Below the pieces are notes generated by a model that was not told the origin of the DNA, ran no database searches, and saw nothing but the letters and a program-made list of their open reading frames with translations. DNA of 64,000 bases from assembly GCF_937616625.2 (NCBI RefSeq), contig NC_065573.1, positions 5,657,001 to 5,721,000 on the forward strand. Direction: 5' to 3'. Shown here piece after piece: positions 11,704 to 26,400 of this stretch. Position numbers and translations under genes: made by a program. Within the stretch, counting starts at the first letter, position 1. Each line of letters begins with the position of its first letter. This DNA is from Mercurialis annua. Lineage: Eukaryota > Streptophyta > Magnoliopsida > Malpighiales > Euphorbiaceae.

Positions 11704-14308
11704 ACGTTTGCTTAAAAATTGCTAAAAAGGGGAAACGTTTGGATTTGTTTCGTAACATTTATAAACGTTTGGCTTATATCGCTAAAAAGGTGAAACGTTT
11801 GGTTTTGTTTCGTGTCGTTTGCAAATGTTTGGCTTAAATTGCTTAAAAGGTGAAACGCTTGGATTTGTTTCGTAACGTTTGTACACGTTTGGCTTCAATC
11901 GATAAAATGGGAAATGTTTGGATTTGTTTCGTAACGTTTGTTAAAGTTTGGCTTAAATCGCTAAAAAAATAAACCTTTGGATTTGTTTCGTGACGATTGT
12001 AAAGCTTGGCTTATATCGCTAAAAAGGTGAAATGATTGGATTTGTTTCGTAACATTTGTAAACGTTTGGCTTACATCGCAAAAATGGGGAAACGTTTGGA
12101 TTTGTTTCGTAGCGTTTATAAACGTTCGGCTTAAATGGCTAAAAAAGTGAAACGTTTGGTTTTGTTTCCTAACGTTTGTAAATGTTTGGCTTAAATTGCT
12201 AAAAAAGTGAAACGCTTGGATTTGTTTCGTAACATTTTAAACATTTCGCTTAAATTGCAAAAATGGGTAAACTTTTTGATTTATTTCGTAACGTTTATAC
12301 ACGTTTTGCTTAAGTTGCTAAAAAGGTGAAACGTTTGTTTTTGTTTCGTAACGTTTCTAAACATTTGGCTTAAATAGCTAAAAAGGTGAAACGTTTGGAT
12401 TTGTTTCGTAACTTTTGTTAACGTTTGGCTTAAATCGCTAAAAAGGTGAAACGTTTGGATTTGTTTCGTAACGTTTGTAAACGTTTCGCTTGAATCGCTA
12501 AAATGGGGAAATGCTTGGATTTGTTTCGTAACATTTGTAAACGTTTGGCTTAAATCGCTAAATTGGGGAAACATTTGGCTTTGTTTCGTAACCTTTATAA
12601 ATGTTTGGTATAAATCGCTAAAAACGGGAAACGTTTGGTTTTGATACGTAACGTTTGTAAACGTTTGGCTTAAATCGGTAAAAAGGTCAAACGTTTGGAT
12701 TTGTTTCGTAGCGTTTACAAACGTTTGGCTTAAATCGCTAAAAAGATGAAATGTTTGGTTTTGTTCCGTAACGTTTATAAACGTTTGGCTTAAATCGCAA
12801 AAAATGTGAAACGTTTGGTTTTGTTTCGTAACGTTTGTGCACGTTTTGCTTAAATCTCTAAAATGGGGAAACGTTTGGTTTTAGTTCATAATGTTCGTAA
12901 ACGTTTGGCTTCAATCGCTCAAAAGGCGAAACGTTTGGATTTGTTTCGTAACGTTTGGCTTACCTTGCTAAAAAGGTGAAATTCATGGCTTTGTTTCGTA
13001 ACGTTTGTAAACGTTTGGTTTTATTTCGTAATGTTTGAAACGCTTGGATTTAAAACGTTATGAAACAAATCCAAATGTTTTACTTTTTAGCAATTTAAGC
13101 CACGTTTACAAATTATAATAAATAAAACTAAAAGTTTCACCTTTTTAGCGATTTAAGCCGAACGATTGCAAACGTTATAAAACAAAACCAAACGTTTCAC
13201 CTTTTTAGCAATTTCAGCCGAACGTTTACCAACGTTACAAAACAAATCCAAACGTTTCCCCTTTTCAGCGATTTAAGCCAAACGTTTACAACGTTTTTAA
13301 ACAAATCCTAACATTTCACCTTTTTAGAAATTTAAGCCAAACGTTTACAAACGATACGAAACAAATCTAGACGTTTCACCTTTTTAGCGATTTAAGCCAA
13401 ACGTTTACAAATGTTACGAAACAAATCCAAGCGTTTCACCTTTTTAGAGATTTAAGCCAAACGTTTACAAACGTTACGAAAGAAATCCAAACGTTTCCCC
13501 ATTTTAGCGATTTAAGCGAACCCTTTAAAACGTTACGAAACAAATCCAAATGTTTCGTAACGCTTACAAACGTTATGAAACAAAACAAAATGTTTAACCT
13601 TTTTAGCAATTTAAGCCAATCGTTTACAAACTTTACGATACAAAACCAAACATTTCACCTTTTTAGCGATTTAAGCCACGTTTAAAATGTTACGAAACAA
13701 ATCCAAACATTTCATAATGTTTACAAATGTTATGAAACAAAACCAAACAATTCACCTTTTTAGCGATTTAAGTCAAACGTTTACAAACGTTACAAAACAA
13801 ATCCAAATGTTCCCCTTTTTAGCAATTTAAGCCAAACATTTACAAACGTTACAAAACAAATCCAAACGTCTCACCTTTTTGTCGATTTAAGCCAAACGTT
13901 TACAAACGTAACGAAACAAATCCAAACGTTTCTCCTTTTTCGCGATTTAAGCCAAACATTTACAAACGTGACGAAACAAATACAAACGTTTCCCCTTTTT
14001 TGCAATTTAAACCAAACGTTTACAAACACTACGAAACAAATCCAAACGTTTCATCATTTTAGCGATTTAAGCCAAACGTTTACTAATGCTACGAAACAAA
14101 TCCAAACATTTCACCTTTTTAGCGATTTAAACCAAACGTTTACAAACATTACAAAACAAATCCAAACGTTTCACCTTTTTAGCAATTTAAGCCAAACGTT
14201 TACAAACGTTACAGAATAAATCCAAACGTTTCACCTTTTTAGCGATTTAAACCGAACTTTTACAAACATTACGCAACAAAACCAAACATTTCACCTTTTT
14301 AGCGATCT
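11704..14308. repeat. Higher-order unit 3
   Basis: The reverse block is 11704-13050 and the forward block 13051-14308, total about 2605 bp. The extra length compared with unit 2 is in the reverse block. The dyad is at 13552. Confidence 0.92.
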
Positions 14309-16873
14309 AAACGTTTGCTTAAATTGCTAAAAAGGGGAAACATGTGGATTTGTTTCGTAACGTTTATAAACGTTTGGCTTATATCGCTAAAAAGGTGAAA
14401 CGTTTGGTTTTGTTTCGTGTCGTTTGCAAATGTTTGGCTTAAATTGCTTAAATGGTGAAACGCTTGGATTTGTTTCGTAACGTTTGGCTTCAATCGATAA
14501 AATGGGAAACGTTTGGATTTGTTTCGTAACGTTTGTTAAAGTTTGGCTTAAATCGCTAAAAAAATAAACCTTTGGATTTGTTTCGTGACGTTTGTAAACG
14601 CTTGGCTTATATCGCTAAAAAGTTGAAATGATTGGATTTGTTTCGTAACATTTGTAAACGTTTGGCTGAAATCGCTAAAATGGGGAAACGTTTGGATTTG
14701 TTTCGTTACGTTTATAAACGTTCGGCTTAAATGGCTAAAAAAGTGAAACGTTTGGTTTTGTTTCCTAACGTTTGTAAATGTTTGGATTTGTTTCGTAACG
14801 TTTTAAACATTTCTCTTAAATTGCAAAAATGGGTAAACTTTTGGATTTATTTCGTAACGTTTATACACGTTTGGCTTAAATTGCTAAAAAGGTGAAACGT
14901 TTGTTTTTGTTTCGTAACGTTTGTAAACATTTGGTTTAAATCGCTAAAAAGGTGAAACGTTTGGATTTGTTTCGTAACTTTTGTTAACGTTTGGCTTAAA
15001 TCGCTAAAAAGGTGAAACGTTTGGATTTGTTTCGTAACGTTTGTAAATGTTTCGCTTGAATCGCTAAAATGGGGAAATGCTTGGATTGGTTTCGTAACAT
15101 TTGTAAATGTTTGGCTTAAATCGCTAAATTGGGGAAACATTTGGCTTTGTTTCGTAACCTTTATAAACGTTTGGTATAAATCTCTAAAAACGGTAAACGT
15201 TTGGTTTTGATACGTAACGTTTGTAAACATTTGGCTTAAATAGGTAAAAAGGTGAAACGTTTGGATTTGTTTCGTAGCGTTTACAAACATTTGGCTTAAA
15301 TTGCTAAAAAGATGAAATGTTTGGTTTTGTTTCGTAACGTTTATAAACGTTTGGCTTAAATCGCAAAAAATGTGAAACGTTTGGTTTTGTTTCGCAACGT
15401 TTGTACACGTTTTGCTTAAATCTCTAAAATGGGGAAACGTTTGGTTTTAGTTCGTAATGTTCGTAAACGTTTGGCTTCAATCGCTCAAAAGGCGAAACAT
15501 TTGGATTTGTTTCGTAACGTTTGGCTTACCTTGCTAAAAAGGTGAAATTCATGTCTTTGTTTCGTAACGTTCGTAAACGTTTGGTTTTATTTCGTAATGT
15601 TTGAAACGCTTGGATTTAAAACGTTATGAAACAAATCCAAATGTTTCACTTTTTAGCAATTTAAGCCACGTTTACAAATTATAATAAATAAAACCAGAAG
15701 TTTCACCTTTTTAGCGATTTAAGCCGAACGATTACAAACGTTATAAAACAAAACCAAACGTTTCACCTTTTTAGCAATTTCAGCCGAACGTTTACCAACG
15801 TTACAAAACAAATCCAAACGTTTCCCCTTTTCAACGATTTAAGCCAAACGTTTACAACGTTTTTAAACAAATCCTAACATTTCACCTTTTTAGAAATTTA
15901 AGCCAAACGTTTACAAACGATACGAAACAAATCTAGACGTTTCACCTTTTTAATGATTTAAGCCAAACGTTTACAAATGTTACGAAACAAATCCGAGCGT
16001 TTCACCTTTTTAGAGATTTAAGCCAAACGTTTACAAACGTTACGAAAGAAATCCAAACGTTTCCCCATTTTAGCGATTTAAGCAAAACCTTTAAAACGTT
16101 ACGAAACAAATCCAAATGTTTCGTAACGCTTACAAACGTTATGAAACAAAACAAAACGTTTAACCTTTTAAGCAATTTAAGCCAATCGTTTACAAACTTA
16201 CGATACAAAACCAAACGTTTCACCTTTTTAGCGATTTAAGCCACGTTTAAAATGTTACGAAACAAATCCAAACATATCATAATGTTTACAAATGTTATGA
16301 AACAAAACCAAACAATTCACCTTTTTAGCGATTTAAGTCAAACGTTTACAAACGTTACAAAACAAATCCAAATGTTCCCCTTTTTAGCAATTTAAGCCAA
16401 ACATTTAAAACGTTACAAAACAAATCCAAACGTCTCACCTTTTTGTCGATTTAAGCCAAACGTTTACAAACGTAACGAAACAAATCCAAACGTTTCTCCT
16501 TTTTCGCGATTTAAGCCAAACGTTTACAAACGTGACGAAACAAATACAAACGTTTCCTCTTTTTTGCAATTTAAACCAAACGTTTACAAACACTACGAAA
16601 CAAATCCAAACGTTTCATCATTTTAGCGATTTAAGCCAAACGTTTACTAATGCTACGAAACAAATCCAAACATTTCACCTTTTTAGCGATTTAAACCAAA
16701 CGTTTACAAACATTACAAAACAAATCCAAACGTTTCACCTTTTTAGCAATTTAAGCCAAACGTTTACAAACGTTACAGAATAAATCCAAACGTTTCACCT
16801 TTTTAGCGATTTAAACCGAACTTTTACAAACATTACGCAACAAAACCAAACATTTCACCTTTTTAGCGATCTA
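14309..16873. repeat. Higher-order unit 4
   Basis: The reverse block is 14309-15616 and the forward block 15617-16873, total about 2565 bp. It shares private variants with unit 5, such as TAAATAGGTAAAAAGG in the reverse block, so units 4 and 5 look like the most recent duplicates. Confidence 0.92.
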
Positions 16874-19451
16874 AACGTTTGCTTAAATTGCTAATAAGGT
16901 GAAACAGGTGGATTTGTTTCGTAACGTTTATAAACGTTTGGCTTATATCGCTAAAAAGGTGAAACGTTTGGTTTTGTTTCGTGTCGTTTGCAAATGTTTG
17001 GCTTAAATTGCTTAAAAGGTGAAACGCTTGGATTTGTTTCGTAATGTTTGTACACGATTGGCTTCAATCGATAAAATGGGAAACGTTTGGATTTGTTTCG
17101 TAACGTTTGTTAAAGTTTGGATTAAATCGCTAAAAAAATAAACCTTTGGATTTATTTCTTGACGTTTGTAAACGCTTGGCTTATATCGCTAAAAAGGTGA
17201 AATGATTGGATTTGTTTCGTAACATTTGTAAACGTTTGGCTGAAATCGCTAAAATGGGGAAACGTTTGGATTTGTTTCGTAACGTTTATAAACGTTCGGC
17301 TTAAATGGCTAAAAAAGTGAAACGTTTGGTTTTGTTTCCTAACGTTTGTAAATGTTTGGATTTGTTTCGTAACTTTTTAAACATTTCTCTTAAATTGCAA
17401 AAATGGGTAAACTTTTGGATTTATTTCGTAACGTTTATACACGTTTGGCTTAAATTGCTAAAAAGGTGAAACGTTTGTTTTTGTTTCGTAACGTTTGTAA
17501 ACATTTGGCTTAAATCGCTAAAAAGGTGAAACGTTTGGATTTGTTTCGTAACTTTTGTTAACGTTTGGCTTAAATCGCTAAAAAGGTGAAACGTTTGGAT
17601 TTGTTTCGTAACGTTTGTAAATGTTTCGCTTGAATCGCTAAAATGGGGAAATGCTTGGATTTGTTTCGTAACATTTGTAAATGTTTGGCTTAAATCGCTA
17701 AATTGGGGAAACATTTGGCTTTGTTTCGTAACCTTTATAAACGTTTGGTATAAATCTCTAAAAACGGTAAACGTTTGGTTTTGATACGTAACGTTTGTAA
17801 ACGTTTGGCTTAAATAGGTAAAAAGGTGAAACGTTTGGATTTGTTTCGTAGCGTTTACAAACATTTGGCTTAAATTGCTAAAAAGATGAAATGTTTGGTT
17901 TTGTTTCGTAACGTTTATAAACGTTTGGCTTAAATCGCAAAAAATGTGAAACGTTTGGTTTTGTTTCGCAACGTTTGTACACGTTTTGCTTAAATCTCTA
18001 AAATGGGGAAACGTTTGGTTTTAGTTCGTAATGTTCGTAAACGTTTGTCTTCAATCGCTCAAAAGGCGAAACATTTGGATTTGTTTCGTAACGTTTGGCT
18101 TACCTTGCTAAAAAGGTGAAATTCATGGCTTTGTTTCGTAACGTTCGTAAACGTTTGGTTTTATTTCGTAATGTTTGAAACGCTTGGATTTAAAACGTTA
18201 TGAAACAAATCCAAATGTTTCAATTTTTAGCAATTTAAGCCACGTTTACAAATTATAATAAATAAAACCAGAAGTTTCACCTTTTTAGCGATTTAAGCCG
18301 AACGATTACAAACGTTATAAAACAAAACCAAACGTTTCACCTTTTTAGCAATTTCAGCCGAACGTTTACCAACGTTACAAAACAAATCCAAACGTTTCCC
18401 CTTTTCAACGATTTAAGCCAAACGTTTACAACGTTTTTAAACAAATCCTAACATTTCACCTTTTTAGAAATTTAAGCCAAACGTTTACAAACGATACGAA
18501 ACAAATCTAGACGTTTCACCTTTTTAGCGATTTAAGCCAAACGTTTACAAATGTTACGAAACAAATTCGAGCGTTTCACCTTTTTAGAGATTTAAGCCAA
18601 ACGTTTACAAACGTTACGAAAGAAATCCAAATGTTTCCCCATTTTAGCGATTTAAGCAAAACCTTTAAAACGTTACGAAACAAATCCAAATGTTTCGTAA
18701 CGCTTACAAACGTTATGAAACAAAACAAAACGTTTAACCTTTTAAGCAATTTAAGCCAATCGTTTACAAACTTTACGATACAAAACCAAACGTTTCACCT
18801 TTTTAGCGATTTAAGCCACGTTTAAAATGTTACGAAACAAATCCAAACATTTCATAATGTTTACAAATGTTATGAAACAAAACCAAACAATTCACCTTTT
18901 TGGCGATTTAAGTCAAACGTTTACAAACGTTACAAAACAAATCCAAACGTTTCCCCTTTTTAGCAATTTAAGCCAAACGTTTACAAACGTTACAAAACAA
19001 ATCCAAATGTTTCCCCTTTTTGTCGATTTAAGCCAAACGTTTACAAACGTAACGAAACAAATCCAAACGTTTCTCCTTTCTCGCGATTTAAGCCAAACGT
19101 TTACAAACGTTACGAAACAAATCCAAACATTTCCCCTTTTTTGCAATTTAAGCCAAACGTTTACAAACATTACGAAACAAATCCAAACGTTTCATCATTT
19201 TAGCGATTTAAGCCAAACGTTTACTAACGCTACGAAACAAATCCAAACATTTCACCTTTTTAGCGATTTAAACCAAACGTTTACAAACATTACAAAACAA
19301 GTACAAACGTTTCACCTTTTTAGCAATTTAAGCCAAACGTTTACAAACGTTACAGAATAAATCTAAACGTTTCACCTTTTTAGCGATTTAAACCGAACTT
19401 TTACAAACATTACGCAACAAAACCAAACATTTCACCTTTTTAGCGATCTAA
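16874..19451. repeat. Higher-order unit 5
   Basis: The reverse block is 16874-18190 and the forward block 18191-19451, total about 2578 bp. The reverse block is very close to that of unit 4, while the forward block resembles units 1 and 2 in places. This mixture suggests exchange between units. Confidence 0.92.
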
Positions 19452-20440
19452 ACGTTTGCTTAAAAATTGCTAAAAAGGGGAAACGTTTGGATTTGTTTCG
19501 TAACATTTATAAACGTTTGGCTTATATCGCTAAAAAGGTGAAACATTTGGTTTTGTTTCGTGTCGTTTGCAAATGTTTGGCTTAAATTGCTTAAAAGGTG
19601 AAACGCTTGGATTTGTCTCGTAACGTTTGTACACGTTTGGCTTCAATCGATAAAATGGGAAACGTTTGGATTTGTTTAGTAACGTTTGTTAAAGTTTGGT
19701 TTAAATCGCTAAAAAATAAACCTTTGGATTTGTTTCGTGACGTTTGTAAACGCTTGGCTTATATAGCTAAAAAGGTGAAATGATTGGATTTGTTTCGTAA
19801 CATTTGTAAACGTTTGGCTTAAATCGCAAAAATGGGGAAACGTTTGGATTTGTTTCGTAGCGTTTATAAACGTTCGGCTTAAATGGCTAAAAAAGTGAAA
19901 CGTTTGGTTTTGTTTCCTAACGTTTGTAAATGTTTGCCTTAAATTGCTAAAAAGGTGAAACGCTTGAATTTGTTTCGTAACGTTTTAAACATTTCGCTTA
20001 AATTGCAAAAATGGGTAAACTTTTGGATTTATTTCGTAACGTTTATACACGTTTTGCTTAAATTGTTAAAAGGTGAAACGTTTGTTTTTGTTTCGTAATG
20101 TTTCTAAACATTTGCCTTAAATCGCTAAAAAGGTGAAACGTTTGGATTTGTTTCGTAACTTTTGTTAACGTTTGGCTTAAATCGCTAAAAAGATGAAACG
20201 TTTGGATTTGTTTCGTAACGTTTGTAAACGTTTCGCATGAATCGCTAAAATGGGGAAATGCTTGGATTTGTTTCGTAACATTTGTAAACGTTTGGCTTAA
20301 ATCGCTAAATTGGGGAAACATTTGGCTTTGTTTCGTAACCTTTATAAACGTTTGGTATAAATCGCTAAAAACGGGAAACGTTTGGTTATGATACGTAACG
20401 TTTGTCAACGTTTAGCTTAAATCGGTAAAAAGGTGAAACG
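19452..20440 (-). repeat. Partial higher-order unit 6
   Basis: Only the first about 990 bp of a reverse block is present. Correspondence with the earlier units ends near 20440 at the run GAAACGTCTAGAAATTG, where the second higher-order family begins. Orientation stays reverse from here to the end of the satellite. Confidence 0.85.
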
Positions 20441-23400
20441 TCTAGAAATTGTTTCGCAACATTATAAACGTTTGGATTTGTTTTGTAACGTTTGTAAATA
20501 TTTGGCTTAAATCGCTAAAAATATGAAACGTTTGGATTTGTTTCGTAACGTTTGTAAACGTTTGACTTTAATCGCTTAAAAGGTAAAACATTTGGATTTA
20601 TTTCGCAACGTTTGTAGACGTTTGGCATATATTGCTAAAAAGGTGAAACGTTTGGATTTGTTTTGTAACGTTTAAACGTTTGGCTTAAATCGCTATAATG
20701 GGGAAACGTTTCGATTTGTTTGGTAACGTTTGTAAACGATTGGCTTAAACTGCTAAAAAGGCGAAACGTTTGGTTTTATTTTGAATCATTTGTAAACGTT
20801 CGGCTTAAATTGCTAAAAAGGTGAAACACTTGGATTTGTTTTGTAACGTTTGTAAACGTTTAGCTTAAATTACTAGAAGGGTGAAACGCTTGGATTTTTT
20901 TCGGAATGTTTATAAACGTTTGGCTGAAATTGCTACAAAGGAGAAATGCTTGGATTTGTTTCGTAACGTTTGTAAGCGTTTGGCTTAAATTGCAAAAAAG
21001 GTTAAACGTTTGGTTTTGTTTTGAAACGTTTGTAAACGTTTAGCTTAAATCGCTAAAAAGGTGAAACGTTTGGATTTGTTTTGTAACGTTTGTAAACGTT
21101 AGGCTTAAATTGCTAAAAAGGCTAAACGTTTGGATTTGTTTCGTAACATTTTGTAAACTTTTGGCTAAAATCGCTAAAAAGGTGAAACGTTTGGATTTTT
21201 TTTGTAATGTTTGTAAATGTGTGGCTTAAATATCTACAAAGGTGAAATGTTTGGATTTGTTTTGTAACGTTTGTAAGTTTGGCTTAAATTGATAAAAAGG
21301 TGAAACGCTTGGATTTATTTCGCAACTTTTTATACATTTGGCTTAAATTGCTAAGAAGGTGAAACACTTGGTTTTGTTGCATAACGTTTTTAAGGGTTTG
21401 GCTTAAATCGCTAAAAATGTGAAACATTTGGATTTGTTTCGTAACGTTTGAAACGTGTGGTTTTAGTTCGTAAGGTTGATAAACGTTTGGCTTAAATCGC
21501 TAAAAAGGTGAAATGCTTGGATTTGTTTCGTAACTTTTTAAACATTTGGCTTAAATTGCTAAAAAGGTGAAACGCTTGGTTTTTTTGCATAACGTTTTTA
21601 AGGGTTTGGCATAAATCGCTAAAAATGTGAAACGTTTGGATTTGTTTCGTGACGTTTGAAATGTATGGTTTTAGTTCGTAAGGTTGATAAACGTTTGGCT
21701 TAAATCGCTAAAAAGGGGGAACGTTTGGATTTGTTTCGTAACGTTTGTAAACGTTTGCCTTAAATTGCTAAAAAAGCAAAACGTTTGGATTTATTTTGTA
21801 ACGTTTGTAAAAGTTTGGCTTAAATCGCTAAAAAGGTGAAACGTTTGAAATTTAGTAACGTTTGTAAACGTTATACTTAAATAGCTAAAAAGGTTAAATG
21901 CTTGATTTATTTCATAACGTTTGTAAACCTTTGGCTTAAATTGCTTAAAAGGTAAAACGTTTAGAATTGTTTCACAACGTTATAAACGTTTGGATTTGTT
22001 CTATAACGTTTGTCAATATTTGGCTTAAATCGCTAAACATGTGAAACATTTGGATTTGTTTCGTAACGTTTGTAAGCGTTTGGCTTAAACTGCTAAAAAG
22101 GTTAAACGTTTGGTTTTGTTTCGAAACGTTTAGCTTAAGTCGCTATAAAGGTGAAACGTTTGGATTTGTTTCGTAACGTTTGTAAAAGTTTGGCTTAATT
22201 TTCTAAAAAGGCAAAACGTTTGGATTTGTTTCGTAATGTTTGTTAACGTTTGGCTTAAATCACTAAAAAAGTAAAACGTTTGGATTTTTTTGAAACGTTT
22301 GTAAACGTTTAGCTTAAATTGCTAAAAAGGTGAAACATTTTATTTTGTTTCATAACGTTTGTAAACGTTTGGCTTAAATTGCTAAGAAGGTGAAACGCTT
22401 GGATTCGTTTAATAACGTTTGTAAACGTTTGGCTTAAATTGCTAAAAAGGTGGAACATTTGGATTTGTTCATATCATTTGTAAACGTTTGGCCTAAATCG
22501 CTAAAAAGGTGAAACATTTGGATTTATTTTGTAACGTGTGTAAACGTTTGGCTTAAATCGCTTAAAACGTGAAACGTTTGGATTTAGTTCGTAACGTTTG
22601 GAAATGTTTGGCTTCAACTGCTAATAAGGTGAAACGTTTGGATTTGTTTCATAACGTTTCTAAACGTTTGGCATAAATCGCTATGAAGGTGAAATGTTTG
22701 TATTTATTTCATAACGTTTTAAACGTCTGGCTTAAATCGCTAAATTGGGGAAACGTTTGGCTTTTCGCAACGTTTCTAAACTTTTGGCTTAAATTGCTAA
22801 AAAGGTTAAATGTTTGGTTTTTTTTCGTAACATTTGTAAACGTTCGGCTTAAATCGCTAAAAAGGAGAAACGGTTGGATTTATTTTGTAACGTTTGTAAA
22901 CGTTTGGCTTCAATTGCTAAAAAGGTGAAACTCTTGGATTTGTTTCGTAACTTTGTAAACATTTGGCTTAAATTGCTAAAAAGGTGAAACGCTTGGTTTT
23001 TTTGCATAACGTTTTTAAGGGTTTGGCATAAATCGCTAAAAATATAAAACGTTTGGATTTGTTTCGTGACGTTTGAAACGTGTTGTTTTAGTTCGTAAGG
23101 TTGATAAACGTTTGGCTTAAATCGCTAAAAAGGTGAAATGCTTGGATTTGTTTCGTAACTTTGTAAACATTTGGCTTAAATTGCTAAAAAGGTGAAACAC
23201 TTGGTTTTTTTGCATAACGTTTTTAAGGGTTTGGCATAAATCGCTAAAAATGTGAAACGTTTGGATTTGTTTCGTGACGTTTGAAATGTATGGTTTTAGT
23301 TCGTAAGGTTGATAAACGTTTGGCTTAAATCGCTAAAAAGGGGAAACGTTTGGATTTGTTTCGTAACGTTTGTAAACGTTTGCCTTAAATTGCTAAAAAA

Positions 23401-26400
23401 GCAAAACGTTTGGATTTATTTTTTAACGTTTGTAAACGTTTGGCTTAAATCGCTAAAAAGGTGAAACGTTTGAAATTTAGTAACGTTTGTAAACGTTTTA
23501 CTTATGTAGCTAAAAAGGTTAAATGCTTGATTTGTTTCATAACGTTAGTAAACGTTTGGCTTAAATTGCTAAAAAGGTAAAACGTTTAGAATTGTTTTGC
23601 AACATTATAAACGTTTGGATTTGTTTTGTAAGGTTTGTAAATATTTGGCTTAAATCGCTAAAAAGGTGAAACGTTTGGATTTGTTTCGTTACGTTTGTAA
23701 GCGTTTGGCTTAAACTGCTAAAAAGGTTAAACGTTTGGTTTTGTTTCAAAACGTTTAGCTTAAATCGCTATAAAGGTGAAACGTTTGGATTTGTTTCGTA
23801 ACGTTTGTAATAGTTTTGCTTAAATTTCTAAAAAGGCAAAACGTTTGGATTTGTTTCGTAACGTTTGTTAAAGTTTGGCTTATATTTCTAAAAAGGCGAA
23901 ACGTTTGGATTTATTTCGTAACATTTTGTAAACTTTTAGCTTAAATCGCTAAAAAAGTGAAACGTTTGGATTCGTTTCGTAACGTTTTTTAATGTTTGGC
24001 TTAAATCTCTAAAAAGGTGAAACGTTTGGATTTGTTTCGTAACGTTTGTAAGTTTGGCTTAAATCGCTAAAAAGGTGAAACGTTTGGATTTGTTTCGTAA
24101 CGTTTGTTAACGTTTGGCTTAAATCACTAAAAAAGTAAAACGTTTGGATTTTTTTAGTAACGTTTGTAAACGTTTAGCTTAAATTGCTAAAAAGGTGAAG
24201 CATTTTATTTTGTTTCATAACGTTTCTAAACGTTTGGCTTAAATTGCTAAGAAGATGAAACGCTTGAATTCGTTTCATAACGTTTGTATACGTTTGGCTT
24301 AATTTGCTAAAAAGGTGAAACATTTGAATTTGTTCATATCCTTTGTAAACGTTTGGCCTAAATCGTTAAAAAGGGGAAACGTTTGGATTTATTTCGTAAC
24401 GTGTGTAAACGTTTGGCTTAAATCGCTAAAAAGGTGAAACGTTTGGATTTGTTTCGTAACGTTTGGAAATGTTTGGCTTCAATTGCTAATAAGGTGAAAC
24501 GTTTGGATTTGTTTCATAACGTTTCTAAACGTTTGGCATAAATCGCTATAAAGGTGAAATGTTTATATTTATTTCATAACGTTTTAAACGTTTGGCTTAA
24601 ATCGCTAAATTGGGGAAATGTTTGGATTTTCGCAACGTTTGTAAACTTTTGGCTTAAATTGCTAAAAAGGTTAAATGTTTGGTTTTTTTTCGTAACATTT
24701 GTAAATGTTCGGCTTAAATCGCTAAAAAGGAGAAACGTTTCTTGCTAAAAAAGTGAAACGCTTGGATTTGTTTCGTAACTTTTTAAACATTTGGCTTAAA
24801 TTGCTAAAAAGGTGAAATGCTTGGATTTGTTTCGTAACTTTGTAAATATTTGGTTTAAATTGCTAAAAAGGTGAAATGCTTGGTTTTTTTTGCATAACGT
24901 TTTTAAGGGTTTGGCATAAATCGCTAAAAATGTGAAACGTTTGGATTTGTTTCGTGACGTTTGAAATGTATGGTTTTAGTTTGTAAGGTTGATAAATGTT
25001 TGGCTTAAATCGCTAAAAAGGTGAAACGTTTGAAATTTAGTAACGTTTGTAAACGTTATACTTAAATAGCTAAAAAGGTTAAATGCTTGATTTGTTTCAT
25101 AACGTTTGTAAACATTTGGCTTAAATTGCTTAAAAGGTAAAACGTTTAGAATTGTTTCGCAACGTTATAAACGTTTGGATTTGTTTTTTAACGTTTGTAA
25201 ATATTTGGCTTAAATCGCTAAAAATGTGAAACATTTTGATTTGTTTCGTAACGTTTGTATGCGTTTGGCTTAAACTGCTAAAAAGGTTAAACGTTTAGTT
25301 TTGTTTCGAAACGTTTAGCTTAAATCGCTATAAAAGTGAAACGTTTGGATTTGTTTCGTAACGCTTGTAAAAGTTTGGCTTATATTTATAAAAAGGCGAA
25401 ACGTTTGGATTTGTTTCGTAACATTTTGTAAACTTTTAGCTTAAATCGCTAAAAAAGTGAAACGTTTGGATTCGTTTCGTAACGTTTGTAAATGTTTGGC
25501 TTAAATCTCTAAAAAGGTGAAACGTTTGGATTTGTTTCGTAACGTTTGTAAGTTTGGCTTAAATCGCTAAAAAGGTGAAACGTTTAGATTTGTTTCGTAA
25601 CGTTTGTTAACGTTTGGCTTAAATCACTAAAAAGTAAAACGTTTGGATTTTTTGTGTAACGTTTGTAAACGTTTAGCTTAAATTGCTAAAGAGGTGAAAC
25701 ATTTTATTTTGTTTCATAACGTTTGTAAACGTTTGGCTTAAATTGCTAAGAAGGTGAAACGCTTGGATTCGTTTAATAACGTTTGTAAACGTTTGGCTTA
25801 AATTGCTAAAAATGTGAAACATTTGGATTTGTTCATATCCTTTGTAAACGTTTGGCCTAAATCGCTAAATAGGTGAAACATTTGGATTTATTTTGTAACG
25901 TGTGTCAACGTTTGGCTTAAATCGCTAAAAAGGTGAAATGTTTGGATTTGTTTCGTAACGTTTGGAAATGTTTGGCTTCAATTGCTAATAAGGTGAAACG
26001 TTTAGATTTGTTTCATAACGTTTCTAAACGTTTGGCATAAATAGCTATGAAGGTGAAATGTTTGTATTTATTTCATAACGTTTTAAACGTTTGGCTTAAA
26101 TCGATAAATTGGGGAAACGTTTGGATTTTCGCAACGTTCGTAAACGTTTGGCTTAAATTGCTAAAAAAGTTAAATGTTTGGTTTTTTTTCGTAACATTTG
26201 TAAACGTCGGCTCAAATCGCTAAAAAGGAGAAACGTTTGGATTTATTTCGTAACGTTTGTAAACGTTTAGCTTCAATTGCTAAAAAGGTGAAACGCTTGG
26301 ATTTGTTTCGTAACTTTGTAAACATTTGGCTTAAATTGCTAAAAAGGTGAAACGCTTGGTTTTTTTGCATAACGTTTTTAAGGGTTTGGCATAAATCGCT

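Larger units (their letters stand above)
6498..20440. repeat. Higher-order satellite array with alternating orientation (unit about 2.6 kb)
   Basis: The 60-bp satellite is organised here into five complete higher-order units and one partial unit. Each unit has a reverse-oriented block of about 1.3-1.4 kb followed by a forward-oriented block of 1257-1261 bp. Reverse-to-forward switches lie near 7887, 10445, 13051, 15617 and 18191, always inside the same junction (TTGGATTT|AAAACGTTATG). Forward-to-reverse switches lie near 9146, 11703, 14308, 16873 and 19451, always at AGCGATCTAAACGTTTGCTT. The spacing is 2557, 2605-2607, about 2565 and about 2575 bp. Specific variant monomers recur at the same place in every unit, which shows that the whole 2.6-kb unit was amplified. 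Confidence 0.95.
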
